Source: Maribacter sp. ACAM166 | Lineage (GTDB): Bacteria; Bacteroidota; Bacteroidia; Flavobacteriales; Flavobacteriaceae | DNA: 64,000 bases | Assembly (NCBI RefSeq): GCF_005771495.1 | Contig: NZ_VAUW01000008.1 | Coordinates: 1-64,000, forward strand | Direction: 5' to 3' | Shown here: piece after piece, positions 26,753 to 35,445 of the stretch | Position numbering within the stretch: the first letter of the stretch is position 1 | Layout: every line of letters begins with the position of its first letter | Position numbers and translations under genes: made by a program | Notes under the pieces: generated by a model | The model's input: only the letters and a program-made list of their open reading frames with translations | Databases searched by the model: none | Told to the model about the DNA's origin: nothing

Positions 26753-27318
26753 AGAGAGAATTTGCGAAGTGAAAATATAAATAACTTTACAAACAACCAG
26801 CCGAATAAGGAGCCTAGTAGCGCTCCTGTGATAATATCAAGGGGAAAATGTACGCCGATGTAAATACGACTATAAGCCACCAATGCTGCCCAAATGACTA
26901 AACAAACTGCGATATACTTAATACTAGATTGTAATACGGAGCCAAAGAAAACAGCTATTGCAAATGAATTGGCTGCATGAGCAGAAAAATAACCATACTG
27001 TCCGCCGCAATAACTCTTAACCAAGCGCATTATCGGTGCGATTTCTGAGTCATGACAAGGTCGTAGTCTTGCCACGCCGTATTTAAAAAAATTACTGAAC
27101 TGATCAGTTACCGTAATAAGCAAGGCGACAGAAACCAGTAAAACTAAGGTTCGTTTCAACCCAAATTTTCGATAGGTAAGAATTAGCAAAAAGAGGTAGA
27201 GCGGAATAGCACTCAATTTATGAGAAATAAATTGGAAAAAATTATCCCATTGCGGGGTTCCCAATCCATTGAGGTATAAAAAAAAATCTTTATCTAACTG
27301 TAATAGCTCTTGAAACAT
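26749..27318 (-). CDS. PAP2-family phosphatase
   Basis: Membrane lipid phosphatase of 189 residues. The three phosphatase signatures are present: KYGVARLRP (C1), SAHAANSF (C2, with Ala-Asn in place of the usual Gly-His order) and SRIYIGVHFPLD (C3). About five membrane segments. It sits directly upstream of the GT39 enzyme in one operon, so it may recycle polyprenyl-phosphate or trim lipid A phosphate. Confidence 0.92.
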   Translation of the reverse strand: MFQELLQLDKDFFLYLNGLGTPQWDNFFQFISHKLSAIPLYLFLLILTYRKFGLKRTLVLLVSVALLITVTDQFSNFFKYGVARLRPCHDSEIAPIMRLVKSYCGGQYGYFSAHAANSFAIAVFFGSVLQSSIKYIAVCLVIWAALVAYSRIYIGVHFPLDIITGALLGSLFGWLFVKLFIFSLRKFSL

Positions 27319-27323
27319 AGTAC

Positions 27324-27551
27324 TTACTCTTCATATCTAACAACTTCACGATCATAAAAAACCGTAGCCGCCTCAATTAAGTTTTCTGCCTCATCTTCCA
27401 ATTCTTTTTCGTCCTCTTTAGAAAATTCTTCAAGCCATTCTACTTCGTCATTTTCAAGGTTTATAATAAACCGTGGAAACTCGGTATGGATAACGAATAT
27501 TGCCGTTGGAAAATCAGTATTATCACCCAGTAAAAATTTTGGAAACTCCAT
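27324..27551 (-). CDS. Small acidic hypothetical protein
   Basis: 75 residues from the ATG at 27551 (MEFPKFLLGDNTDFP). No signal or membrane segment. The second half is strongly acidic (WLEEFSKEDEKELEDEAENL). It begins the minus-strand operon and ends 5 bp before the PAP2 start. I believe it is conserved among flavobacteria but cannot name a function. Confidence 0.75.
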   Translation of the reverse strand: MEFPKFLLGDNTDFPTAIFVIHTEFPRFIINLENDEVEWLEEFSKEDEKELEDEAENLIEAATVFYDREVVRYEE

Positions 27552-27604
27552 AATCAATGTACTATATAAGTTGAAATATTAAAACAGTAACAGTATTAAT
27601 TCTG

Positions 27605-28972
27605 TTAACCGGCAATAAGTTTTTTTGTTAAATAATTAAATCGAAGGTACAACATAATGGCCGATGCAGTTAAACCTGTAAGTAACCCGATCCAAATACC
27701 AGTGCTTTCTAAATCTGTGTATAGACCTAGGTAAAAACTTACCGGAAAACCAATAAGCCAATACGAAATAAAAGTAATTACAGTTGGTATTTTCACGTCT
27801 TGCAAACCACGTAGTGCTCCTAATACAACAACCTGAACACCATCGGATATTTGAAAAAATGCAGCCACCAATAATAACTCAGCTGCGATGACCAAAACCT
27901 CTGTATTGTCTGCTATGTTAGTAATATCGCCTACATCGAGATACAAGCTAGGGAACCAATGCCTACCTAAAATAAAAAGTGCTGCAAAGAAAATTTCTAA
28001 CAAAAAGGTAAGAAAAAATATGGACTGTGCAATGCGTCTTAGTTCTTTAAAATTACCCAACCCCTTTTGATTTCCTACCCTTATCATCGCCGTTATTCCT
28101 AGACCCATACCAAACATAAAGGTCATACTACTCAAATTTAAAGCAATCTGATTGGCAGCTTGTGCATTCTTTCCCAAAACCCCACTTAACCACACGGCAG
28201 ATGTAAAAATGCCTACCTCAAAAAACATTTGTAATGAAGACGGAAAACCTAATTCTATAATTTTCCTCATCACCTTTTTTTCAATTTTTGCAAAATTGAA
28301 CCCGGTAACATAAAACCTGAATTTTTCTTTTCTCTTTAAGATAAACCATAAGTAAAAGACCATTAATATTCTAGAAACAAGTGTACCAACAGCAGCACCA
28401 ACTATACCCATTTCTGGAAATCCGAAGTTGCCAAATATTAAAAGATAATTCAAGATGATATTGACAACATTGGCAACAATTGTAGCATACATTGGATATT
28501 TGGTCTGAGACAGCCCTTCTGAAAATTGTTTGAAAGCCTCAAAAATAATCAGTGGTATTAGTGAAAAAGCTACTAAATCTAAATAGGGCATCGCCAATGC
28601 AACCACCTCAGTAGGTTGCTTCATCATATGCATAACGGGCTTAGCCAATAAAATCAATCCGAATAAGGATAAGCCTAATACGGTACACAACACTAATCCA
28701 TGCTTTAAAGAACTTTTAGCATCTTGTTTATTACCTGCCCCATCTGCTTCGGCTACTAGTGGTGTAATCGCAGTTGAAAAACCTATACCTAAAGACATTG
28801 CTACAAACACAAAACTGTTACCCAAAGACACTGCGGCCAATTCTGCCGTACCCAATTGCCCAACCATTATATTATCTGCCAACTGCACGAAAGTATGCCC
28901 TAACATCCCTAAAATAACCGGAACTGAAAGCTTAACATTGTAACTAAATTCTTTAGTATATTTTTGGAACAA
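27605..28972 (-). CDS. MATE-family multidrug efflux transporter
   Basis: Cation-coupled exporter of 455 residues with twelve membrane segments in two homologous halves. N-terminal family block: VPVILGMLGHTFVQLADNIMVG; the second half has the AANQIALNLSSM stretch. It resembles the NorM branch. Transcribed alone, with an appropriate -7 box 22 bp upstream. Confidence 0.95.
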   Translation of the reverse strand: MFQKYTKEFSYNVKLSVPVILGMLGHTFVQLADNIMVGQLGTAELAAVSLGNSFVFVAMSLGIGFSTAITPLVAEADGAGNKQDAKSSLKHGLVLCTVLGLSLFGLILLAKPVMHMMKQPTEVVALAMPYLDLVAFSLIPLIIFEAFKQFSEGLSQTKYPMYATIVANVVNIILNYLLIFGNFGFPEMGIVGAAVGTLVSRILMVFYLWFILKRKEKFRFYVTGFNFAKIEKKVMRKIIELGFPSSLQMFFEVGIFTSAVWLSGVLGKNAQAANQIALNLSSMTFMFGMGLGITAMIRVGNQKGLGNFKELRRIAQSIFFLTFLLEIFFAALFILGRHWFPSLYLDVGDITNIADNTEVLVIAAELLLVAAFFQISDGVQVVVLGALRGLQDVKIPTVITFISYWLIGFPVSFYLGLYTDLESTGIWIGLLTGLTASAIMLYLRFNYLTKKLIAG

Positions 28973-28993
28973 ACCTTATGTCTAAAATTTTGG

Positions 28994-29001
28994 CAAAGGT
29001 A
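28994..29001 (-). promoter_or_regulatory. Bacteroidota -7 box (TACCTTTG) for the MATE gene
   Basis: TACCTTTG on the minus strand, 21 bp before the start codon. A partial TTTA -33 element lies about 19 bp further upstream. Confidence 0.5.
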
Positions 29002-29235
29002 CTTCTAATTAGCCAATTTTTAAATGAGAGGATGATGGACTTAAAGTAATCGTCGCAAATTCTAAATTCCTTCCATACAACCTATATTACTTTACTCATA
29101 TTTTATAAAATTAAATGGATGAGGAATTTTAGTGCATTTCACTGCGAAAACATATTTTAGTAAAAGTGGGCACTATTTTAATAGAATATAACGTTACTAT
29201 AACAACCTTTAAAAACCCCTCTACTTAAAAGGACT

Positions 29236-29652
29236 ATGAAAGAAGAACCCCTAATTTGGATTATTGATGACGACAATATTTCTAAATATGTTATGAAAAG
29301 ATATCTTAAGGAGCTAAACATACTAGATCCTGTTGATTGCCCAGATTCTATTGAAGCCTTGGAAATTTTATCTAAAAATCGAAATAACCAGAACGAATTA
29401 CCTGACATCATCTTTTTAGATTTAAATATGCCCATTCTTAATGGGTTTCAATTTTTAAAAGAATTCAAAAACTTCAACAACGAAATAGAAAAAAAGATTG
29501 ATATTTTCATGTTAACCTCATCTATGAATGATGATGACTTGACCTATGCTACGTCTGTATTTGAAATTTCAGGATATTTTATAAAACCAATTAAACTAGA
29601 GCAATTAGCTCTTGCTGTTGAAAATGAGATAGAAGAATTAAAACAGATTTAG
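29236..29652 (+). CDS. Stand-alone response regulator receiver protein
   Basis: 138 residues, receiver domain only. Acidic pocket D11-D12-D13 (IIDDDNIS), phospho-acceptor D62 in FLDLNMPILNG, Thr/Ser in MLTSS near 95, and Lys in YFIKPI near 119. It has no output domain, so it probably acts by protein contact, as CheY-like or phosphorelay shuttles do. No kinase gene is adjacent. A gap of 263 bp separates it from the divergent MATE gene. Its stop overlaps the convergent mazG stop by 4 bp. Confidence 0.93.
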   Translation: MKEEPLIWIIDDDNISKYVMKRYLKELNILDPVDCPDSIEALEILSKNRNNQNELPDIIFLDLNMPILNGFQFLKEFKNFNNEIEKKIDIFMLTSSMNDDDLTYATSVFEISGYFIKPIKLEQLALAVENEIEELKQI

Positions 29653-30425
29653 TCATTAGTTTTTGCTTCATTCCAAAAAATATCCATTTCTTCTAATGTC
29701 ATATCTTTCAACCCCTTACCCATTTTCGCAGCTTTCTTTTCTAAATATTGAAAACGTTTCGTAAATTTTTTATTGGTACGTTCTAAAGCATTTTCTGGAT
29801 TTACCCCCAAGAACCTGGCGTAGTTAATCATTGAGAATAATACATCTCCGAATTCCGATTCAATTTTTTCATTATTTCCAGAAGCAATCTCAACTTGCAG
29901 TTCACCTAACTCCTCCTGTACTTTTTCAAAAACCTGTTCTGGTTTTTCCCAGTCAAAACCAACACCGGCGACTTTATCTTGTATTCTATTTGCCTTTACC
30001 AAGGCAGGCAAACTTCTTGGAACACCTTCCAATACACTTTTTTTCCCCTCCTTTAATTTAATTTGCTCCCAGTTCCGTTTAACTTCATCTGCATCGGCAA
30101 CTTTTACATCGCCATAAATATGAGGATGACGATTAATCAATTTGTCACAAATAGCATTCGCAACATCGGCAATATCAAAATCACCGGTTTCCGAACCAAT
30201 TTTAGCGTAAAAAACAATATGTAAAAGCACATCACCAAGCTCCATCTTAACCTCATTAAGGTCATTGTCTAAAATGGCATCTCCCAATTCATACGTTTCT
30301 TCGATAGTCAAATGCCTAAGAGACTGCATTGTTTGCTTTATATCCCACGGACATTGTTCCCGTAACTCGTCCATTATGGTAAGTAATCTATCCAGTCCTT
30401 TTAATTGGTCTTCCCTGCTATTCAT
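29649..30425 (-). CDS. mazG: Nucleoside triphosphate pyrophosphohydrolase MazG
   Basis: Two-domain all-alpha NTP pyrophosphohydrolase of 258 residues. The N-terminal MazG domain has CPWDIKQT, the metal motif EETYELGDA and the ELGDVLLHI helix; the second domain repeats this as EELGELQVEI and EFGDVLFSMIN. It cleaves NTPs, and in other bacteria lowers ppGpp or removes damaged nucleotides. Single gene; the stop is shared with the convergent receiver gene. Confidence 0.96.
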   Translation of the reverse strand: MNSREDQLKGLDRLLTIMDELREQCPWDIKQTMQSLRHLTIEETYELGDAILDNDLNEVKMELGDVLLHIVFYAKIGSETGDFDIADVANAICDKLINRHPHIYGDVKVADADEVKRNWEQIKLKEGKKSVLEGVPRSLPALVKANRIQDKVAGVGFDWEKPEQVFEKVQEELGELQVEIASGNNEKIESEFGDVLFSMINYARFLGVNPENALERTNKKFTKRFQYLEKKAAKMGKGLKDMTLEEMDIFWNEAKTND

Positions 30426-30439
30426 GAATACTATTTTTA

Positions 30440-30447
30440 CAAAAATA
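30440..30447 (-). promoter_or_regulatory. Candidate -7 box (TATTTTTG) for mazG
   Basis: Minus-strand match to TAnnTTTG, 14 bp before the mazG start. The spacing is a little short and no -33 TTTG is seen. Confidence 0.3.
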
Positions 30448-30624
30448 CGTATCCCACGTATGACGCACTAAAATCCTATATAGTTTTCGTACATTTAGGA
30501 AGCTAAAAAAACCAACTTTATGGGTAATACTAAGACCAGCTGCAAATCAAAATATATTCTAATTAATTAGAACTAAAGCAATTCACCTTAGTCACTTATT
30601 CATTGAAAACAATAATAACACAAA

Positions 30625-31458
30625 ATGAACACTCGAAGAAATTTCCTCAAACAATCTAGTATTCTAGGTGCCGCAACGGTATTGATGCCTCAGTTAAGTT
30701 GTGCTTCAATAAAAAAATCAACGTATGGCGTACAACTTTATTCGTTTAGAGATAGTATGCTTGAAAATCCAAAGAAAACATTGGAAGAAATTGCAAGTTT
30801 GGGCTTTAAAGAAATAGAGAGCGCAGGTTCTGCAAAAGGATATTACTACGGCCTCACCCCTTCTGAAATGGGTAAAACATGTAAAGAATTAGGTATGAAG
30901 TTAACGAGTGGTCATGTAAGCCTCGATGATAAATTTGAGCAAACTATGGGAAATGCCGTTGCCTCTGGCCAAGAGTATCTTATTTGTTCCTCAATGCCTT
31001 CTGATGGACAAACAGTAGAAAATTATAAAAAAGTGGCAGAGCAATTCAATGTTGCTGGAGAAGCATGTAAAAAATTAGGCCTTAAATTCGGATACCACAA
31101 TCATGAGTATGAATTTGAATCTGACAACGGCCAAGTACTTTATGATGTTCTGATGGATAATACTCAGGGCGATTTAGTATATATGGAGCTAGACCTTGGC
31201 TGGGTTGTAGTGGCTGAAAAAGAACCCCTATCCTATTTTAAAAAGTATCCAGGGAGATTTCCTCTTTGGCATTTAAAAGATATGGATATGTCTAAAAAAG
31301 AGAGTACTGAATTTGGCAAGGGAGGTCTTGACATTGGGCTAATGCTTAAAAACAAAGAACTATCTGGAGTTGAACATATTTACATTGAACAAGAAGAATA
31401 TGCTAGCTCCCCTTACGAGAGTATGAAATACAATATGAGTTACTTAAATACTCTTTAA
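30625..31458 (+). CDS. Exported TIM-barrel sugar isomerase/epimerase-like protein
   Basis: 277-residue xylose-isomerase-like TIM barrel with a twin-arginine signal (NTRRNFLKQSS). Barrel blocks are clear: GVQLYSFRDSM, SLGFKEIESAG, GYHNHEYEF, the metal-site Glu-Leu-Asp in YMELDLGW, and WHLKDMD. The C-terminal GVEHIYIEQE completes the fold. In Bacteroides, an exported barrel of this type is the lyase that eliminates from 3-keto-glycosides, so it may act with the DUF1080/Gfo pair at 12.2-14.9 kb. A sugar isomerase role is the alternative. It is followed 8 bp later by the SMP-30 gene. Confidence 0.9.
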   Translation: MNTRRNFLKQSSILGAATVLMPQLSCASIKKSTYGVQLYSFRDSMLENPKKTLEEIASLGFKEIESAGSAKGYYYGLTPSEMGKTCKELGMKLTSGHVSLDDKFEQTMGNAVASGQEYLICSSMPSDGQTVENYKKVAEQFNVAGEACKKLGLKFGYHNHEYEFESDNGQVLYDVLMDNTQGDLVYMELDLGWVVVAEKEPLSYFKKYPGRFPLWHLKDMDMSKKESTEFGKGGLDIGLMLKNKELSGVEHIYIEQEEYASSPYESMKYNMSYLNTL

Positions 31459-31466
31459 GACCGTTC

Positions 31467-32375
31467 ATGAAATCCAACTTCCAAACAATCACCACCACCA
31501 TACTTTCAATTACTGTTATTACTTGTTCTTCGCAATCTAATTCTATTATAGCAGAGGGCGCAGAATTAGTTCAAATCTCGAACGAATATAGCTTTACTGA
31601 AGGGCCAGCTTCTGATAAAAACGGAAATGTGTTTTTCACTGATCAACCCAATAACAAAATCATTAAATGGAACGCAGTAGACAACTCTCTACATGTTTTC
31701 AAGGATCCTGCTGGTAGGGCTAACGGCCTATATTTTGACCATAATGGTTATTTGCTAGCAGCGGCCGATGATAACAATGAGCTATGGCGAATTAATACGA
31801 TTGGTGAAGTAGACACCTTAATAACCCATTTTGAGGGTAAAAAATTAAATGGTCCTAATGATCTCTGGGTAGATAATAAAGGAGGTGTTTATATCACAGA
31901 CCCTTACTATCAAAGGCCCTATTGGGAACGAACTGCACCAGAAATTAATAAAAATCGTGTGTATTACATATCACCCGATATGAAAAACATCAGCATTGTA
32001 GCACATGAATTTGTACAACCTAATGGTATTATTGGCACTCCGGACGGTAAAACACTTTATGTTGCAGATATAGGTGATCAAAAAACATATTCCTTTAGCA
32101 TTAACGAAGATGGTTCACTTACCAATCGAGAACTTTTTACAACATTAGGTTCAGACGGCATGACGATTGATAACAGAGGCAATGTCTACCTTACTGGCGA
32201 AGGGGTTACCGTGTTCAATAGCGCTGGAGAAAAAATACATCACATACCTGTTGATGAAGAATGGACCGCAAATGTAACTTTCGGAGGTGAAAACCAAGAC
32301 TTACTATTCATTACCGCTAAAGGCTCTGTCTATTCGCTAAAAATGAACGTGAATGGTGTTAGATACGCTAACTAA
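31467..32375 (+). CDS. SMP-30/gluconolactonase-family lipoprotein
   Basis: Six-bladed beta-propeller lactonase of 302 residues, exported with an SPII signal ending in ITC. Family signatures: FTEGPASDKNGNVFFTDQP, the calcium/active-site NGPNDLWVD, QPNGIIGTPDGKTLYVAD and DGMTIDNRGNVY. It hydrolyses sugar lactones, a plausible next step after sugar oxidation, consistent with pairing with the TIM-barrel gene 8 bp upstream. Confidence 0.93.
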   Translation: MKSNFQTITTTILSITVITCSSQSNSIIAEGAELVQISNEYSFTEGPASDKNGNVFFTDQPNNKIIKWNAVDNSLHVFKDPAGRANGLYFDHNGYLLAAADDNNELWRINTIGEVDTLITHFEGKKLNGPNDLWVDNKGGVYITDPYYQRPYWERTAPEINKNRVYYISPDMKNISIVAHEFVQPNGIIGTPDGKTLYVADIGDQKTYSFSINEDGSLTNRELFTTLGSDGMTIDNRGNVYLTGEGVTVFNSAGEKIHHIPVDEEWTANVTFGGENQDLLFITAKGSVYSLKMNVNGVRYAN

Positions 32376-32385
32376 TCGGTCAAAG

Positions 32386-32427
32386 AATCAAGCATAAAAC
32401 AACAGACTTATTGTTTTATGCTTGATT
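32386..32427 (+). terminator. Long hairpin after the SMP-30 gene
   Basis: Perfect 17-bp stem aatcaagcataaaacaa/ttgttttatgcttgatt with an 8-base loop, 10 bp after the stop. It has only a weak T run, so it may terminate or stabilise the transcript. Confidence 0.6.
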
Positions 32428-33117
32428 TAAGATTCTTGATAAATCATCATTAACATTTTCAGTACATACGGATGCATCATATTCGAAAGAGGTAAATTCG
32501 ATGAAATTTAACGGAGTGCATTGAAAGGAGTATATATCGGAATAACTAATTGATAATCAGAATATAATATTCTAAAATCGCTCGTTACACTTGTTATACG
32601 TAACTCAATTAAACCCATATCACAAATACAGTGGCATTACTTATTAGCACACCATTTGAGCAGGAGGGTTCGTCTAACATATTTACCGAAAAGACACCAT
32701 CCTTATTGGAATCTTGTGTTATACTTACATTTAATTCAGTAAAATTATAAGCACCAATAACTAACGGACTTTCTTGCACCGCATTAACACTATCGCCTAA
32801 GAAATAAGCTCCTAAAAAAAGTAAACTAGATTCATTTACAATTCTTCATAGTACATTTTTTGTTAACATTCAATTTATTAAAAAAGATAAAGAATATTTA
32901 TATTCTGTTAAATCAATTAAAAAATCAGGGATATAGGAATTTGCAATTGCCTATAAAATCACACAAGGTTGTCTAATTTTAATTGCGATACTTTGTCAGT
33001 AATCATTAATCTTCACAAATTTGCCTACAGATAATTATCATTGGTACAACAAACTGTTTTAAATCTTCTTTATTCCTCGTTTTTTTTTTATCTTAATCCG
33101 CTTAAAACAACCAAACC
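32428..33117. other. Large intergenic gap with one gene relic
   Basis: About 690 bases between the SMP-30 hairpin and the aquaporin gene. Apart from the frame at 32609-32845 on the minus strand, I see no gene, RNA or repeat. The last 100 bases before the aquaporin are AT-rich and should hold its promoter. Confidence 0.5.
32609..32845 (-). pseudogene. Start-less protein-coding relic, about 78 codons
   Basis: A stop-free minus-strand frame with protein-like composition (GAYFLGDSVNAVQE..., QDSNKDGVFSVNML, ending ATVFVIWV). There is no usable start before a TGA at its 5' side. It resembles the end of an exported beta-rich protein but I cannot name a family. A decayed gene is the best reading; a spurious open frame is possible. 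Confidence 0.35.
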
Positions 33118-33846
33118 ATGAATGTTTATATTTTCGAGTTTATCGGAACCGCAATGTTAATTCTTATAGGTAATGGCATTGTTGCCAACCTAGTTTTAAA
33201 AGGAACTAAAGGCGGGGACTCTGGTTGGGTAGGTATTTCATTAGCCTGGGGTATTGCTGTTTTTATAGGTGTATTTATTTCTGCCGATGTTAGTGGCGCA
33301 CATCTTAATCCTGCTGTTACTATTGGGCTTGCCACTGCTGGAAAATTTTCATGGTCATTAGTACCTGGTTACTTTGTTGCACAAATTTTAGGGGCGATGA
33401 TGGGAAATCTATTGGTTTGGCTTACATACAAAAAACAGTATGAAGCTACGGAAGATTCGGGTGCCATTTTAGCAACGTTTTCTACTTCACCAGCCATTAG
33501 AAGTCCATTTTGGAATTTGATAACTGAAATAATAGGCACCTTCGCACTGGTATTCGGCGTTTTCTATATTGCTGGCGGAGCGGTAGGTGACAATCCAGTT
33601 TCCTTAGGTTCTTTAGACGCTCTACCCGTTGCTTTATTGGTAATGGGAATTGGTTTTGGCTTAGGAGGTCCAACAGGTTATGCCATCAACCCGGCGAGAG
33701 ATTTTGGACCTCGTTTATTACATGCAATTTTACCCATCAAAAATAAAGGAAATAGTGATTGGAGCTATGCATGGGTACCTATTATCGGACCAATAATAGG
33801 CGGAATTTTAGCCGCAGTTCTATACTTACTTATCGAAACAATTTAA
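33118..33846 (+). CDS. glpF: Glycerol uptake facilitator (MIP/aquaglyceroporin)
   Basis: Six-helix channel of 242 residues with both half-helix signatures: HLNPAVTIG near 64 and AINPARDFGPR near 190. The Asp after NPAR marks the aquaglyceroporin branch rather than a water-only channel. It is the first gene of a run reaching the GH20 hexosaminidase (spacings 13, 4 and 7 bp). No glycerol kinase is present, so another small polyol or sugar-related solute is possible. Confidence 0.94.
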   Translation: MNVYIFEFIGTAMLILIGNGIVANLVLKGTKGGDSGWVGISLAWGIAVFIGVFISADVSGAHLNPAVTIGLATAGKFSWSLVPGYFVAQILGAMMGNLLVWLTYKKQYEATEDSGAILATFSTSPAIRSPFWNLITEIIGTFALVFGVFYIAGGAVGDNPVSLGSLDALPVALLVMGIGFGLGGPTGYAINPARDFGPRLLHAILPIKNKGNSDWSYAWVPIIGPIIGGILAAVLYLLIETI

Positions 33847-33859
33847 TACATAAGTACTC

Positions 33860-34735
33860 ATGAAAAATTTACCACTACTTGTGTGTGTATTTGTATCTAT
33901 GAATATAATTGCACAAGAAATTGTCGAATTACCCTATGCTAAAAATCCTGAAGTGAATTGGAATACTGCAGAGAAAGAGTATTACTCAGACATTTGGCAA
34001 ACAAAAGTAATTACCAATGTATCTGTACCACGCCTTGAAGTCTATAAAGCTGATAATCCAAACGGCACTAGTATTATTGTTGCTCCGGGTGGTGGCCTAT
34101 ATGGTTTAAGCATTGACAGTGAAGGGCGAGATGTAGCCAAATGGTTAAATTATAAAGGAATTACAGCTTTTGTTTTAAAATATAGATTGGTACCAACAGG
34201 TGTTGATGGAATAAAAGAAATTACGGACGAGGGAGCTACCAATCCGGCTAAAATAGGGAAACGAGTAATACCAGTTTTACCTCTTTCAATTGCAGATGGT
34301 CTTGCGGCTATTACCTATGTAAGAACAAATGCAGATAACATGCAGCTAGACCCTAACAAAATTGGTTTTATGGGCTTCTCTGCAGGAGGCGCTGTAACCA
34401 TGGGGGTAACTTTTAATTACACAAAAGCCAATAGACCAGATTTTATCGTGCCTGTTTATCCTTGGATGACCGTAATCGGAGATTACAACGTGCCAGAAGA
34501 CGCCCCTGCAATGTTGGTTGTTTGTGCTTCCAATGATCCATTAGGACTAGCAAAGCCAAGTGCAGACCTTTACTCCGCTTGGCTAACCAGCGGTAAAAAT
34601 GTTGGTTTGCATATGTACTCTAAAGGCGGACATGGATTTGGAATGAAAAAACAAAATTTAGCTTCTGATCATTGGATTGCCCAATTTCACAGTTGGGCGC
34701 TTACCGAAGGGCTTACAACACCCACTGTAAATTAA
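33860..34735 (+). CDS. Exported alpha/beta-hydrolase (esterase-like)
   Basis: 291 residues with an SPI signal (MKNLPLLVCVFVSMNIIAQ). Hydrolase features: oxyanion block VAPGGGLYG, nucleophile elbow GFSAGG near 174, an acid in the NDPLGL region, and the His in GGHGFGM near 262. It resembles Bacteroidota BD-FAE/acetyl-xylan esterase-like enzymes and may deacylate sugars for the hexosaminidase encoded downstream. Start 14 bp after glpF. Confidence 0.92.
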   Translation: MKNLPLLVCVFVSMNIIAQEIVELPYAKNPEVNWNTAEKEYYSDIWQTKVITNVSVPRLEVYKADNPNGTSIIVAPGGGLYGLSIDSEGRDVAKWLNYKGITAFVLKYRLVPTGVDGIKEITDEGATNPAKIGKRVIPVLPLSIADGLAAITYVRTNADNMQLDPNKIGFMGFSAGGAVTMGVTFNYTKANRPDFIVPVYPWMTVIGDYNVPEDAPAMLVVCASNDPLGLAKPSADLYSAWLTSGKNVGLHMYSKGGHGFGMKKQNLASDHWIAQFHSWALTEGLTTPTVN

Positions 34736-34739
34736 CTTT

Positions 34740-35438
34740 ATGCAACATAAAAACAGATTTTATAAACTATTGAACTTTAACAAGCTTAGACTATTATCAC
34801 TAAGCATACTATTTTGTGGCTTTTTAGGCTTTTCACAAGCAGAGAACAACTTCACTAATGAAGTAAAAAAAATTACCGAAAAATATGACACCATTTGGAA
34901 TTCGAAAAAAGAGACTATCGTTTTTACTGGTAGTTCAAGTGTTCGTCTATGGAAGAAATTAGAACAAAGTTTCCCAAACCATCAAATACTAAATACGGGT
35001 TTTGGTGGATCACAAGCATCTGATTTACTTCATTTTTTAAATGATTTAGTATTGACTTATAATCCGAAAAAAGTTTTCATCTATGAGGGGGATAATGACC
35101 TCTGGGCCAAAAAAAGACCGAATCAAGTTATTCATACCACAGAAGAAATCATCCGTCGAATAAAAGCAAACAACCCAACTACTCAAATTATCTTAATTGC
35201 TGCGAAACCAAGTATTAGCAGATGGAGAATGCGAGGAAAATATAAACGTTTAAATAGAAAAATGAAACGTCTTACAGAAAAAGACCCTCTTTTATCGTAT
35301 GTAGATGTTTGGTACCCAATGCTGACTAAGAACAAACTGAAAACTGATATTTTCATTGAAGATGGTCTGCACATGAACCAAAAAGGATATGACATTTGGT
35401 ACCAAACCATGATGAATTTAGTTAATAACCCACAATAA
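34740..35438 (+). CDS. Exported SGNH/GDSL-type hydrolase
   Basis: 232 residues. An N-terminal hydrophobic segment (LLSLSILFCGFLGFSQA) follows a basic stretch and is a signal or anchor. Block I reads GSSSVRLW, the usual form in platelet-activating-factor-hydrolase-like members. The Gly and Asn blocks are NTGFGGSQ and YEGDNDLW, and the Asp-His pair is in DGLHMNQKG. It probably removes acetyl groups from a sugar. It lies 4 bp after the esterase gene and 7 bp before the GH20 gene. Confidence 0.9.
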   Translation: MQHKNRFYKLLNFNKLRLLSLSILFCGFLGFSQAENNFTNEVKKITEKYDTIWNSKKETIVFTGSSSVRLWKKLEQSFPNHQILNTGFGGSQASDLLHFLNDLVLTYNPKKVFIYEGDNDLWAKKRPNQVIHTTEEIIRRIKANNPTTQIILIAAKPSISRWRMRGKYKRLNRKMKRLTEKDPLLSYVDVWYPMLTKNKLKTDIFIEDGLHMNQKGYDIWYQTMMNLVNNPQ

Positions 35439-35445
35439 CAAATTA

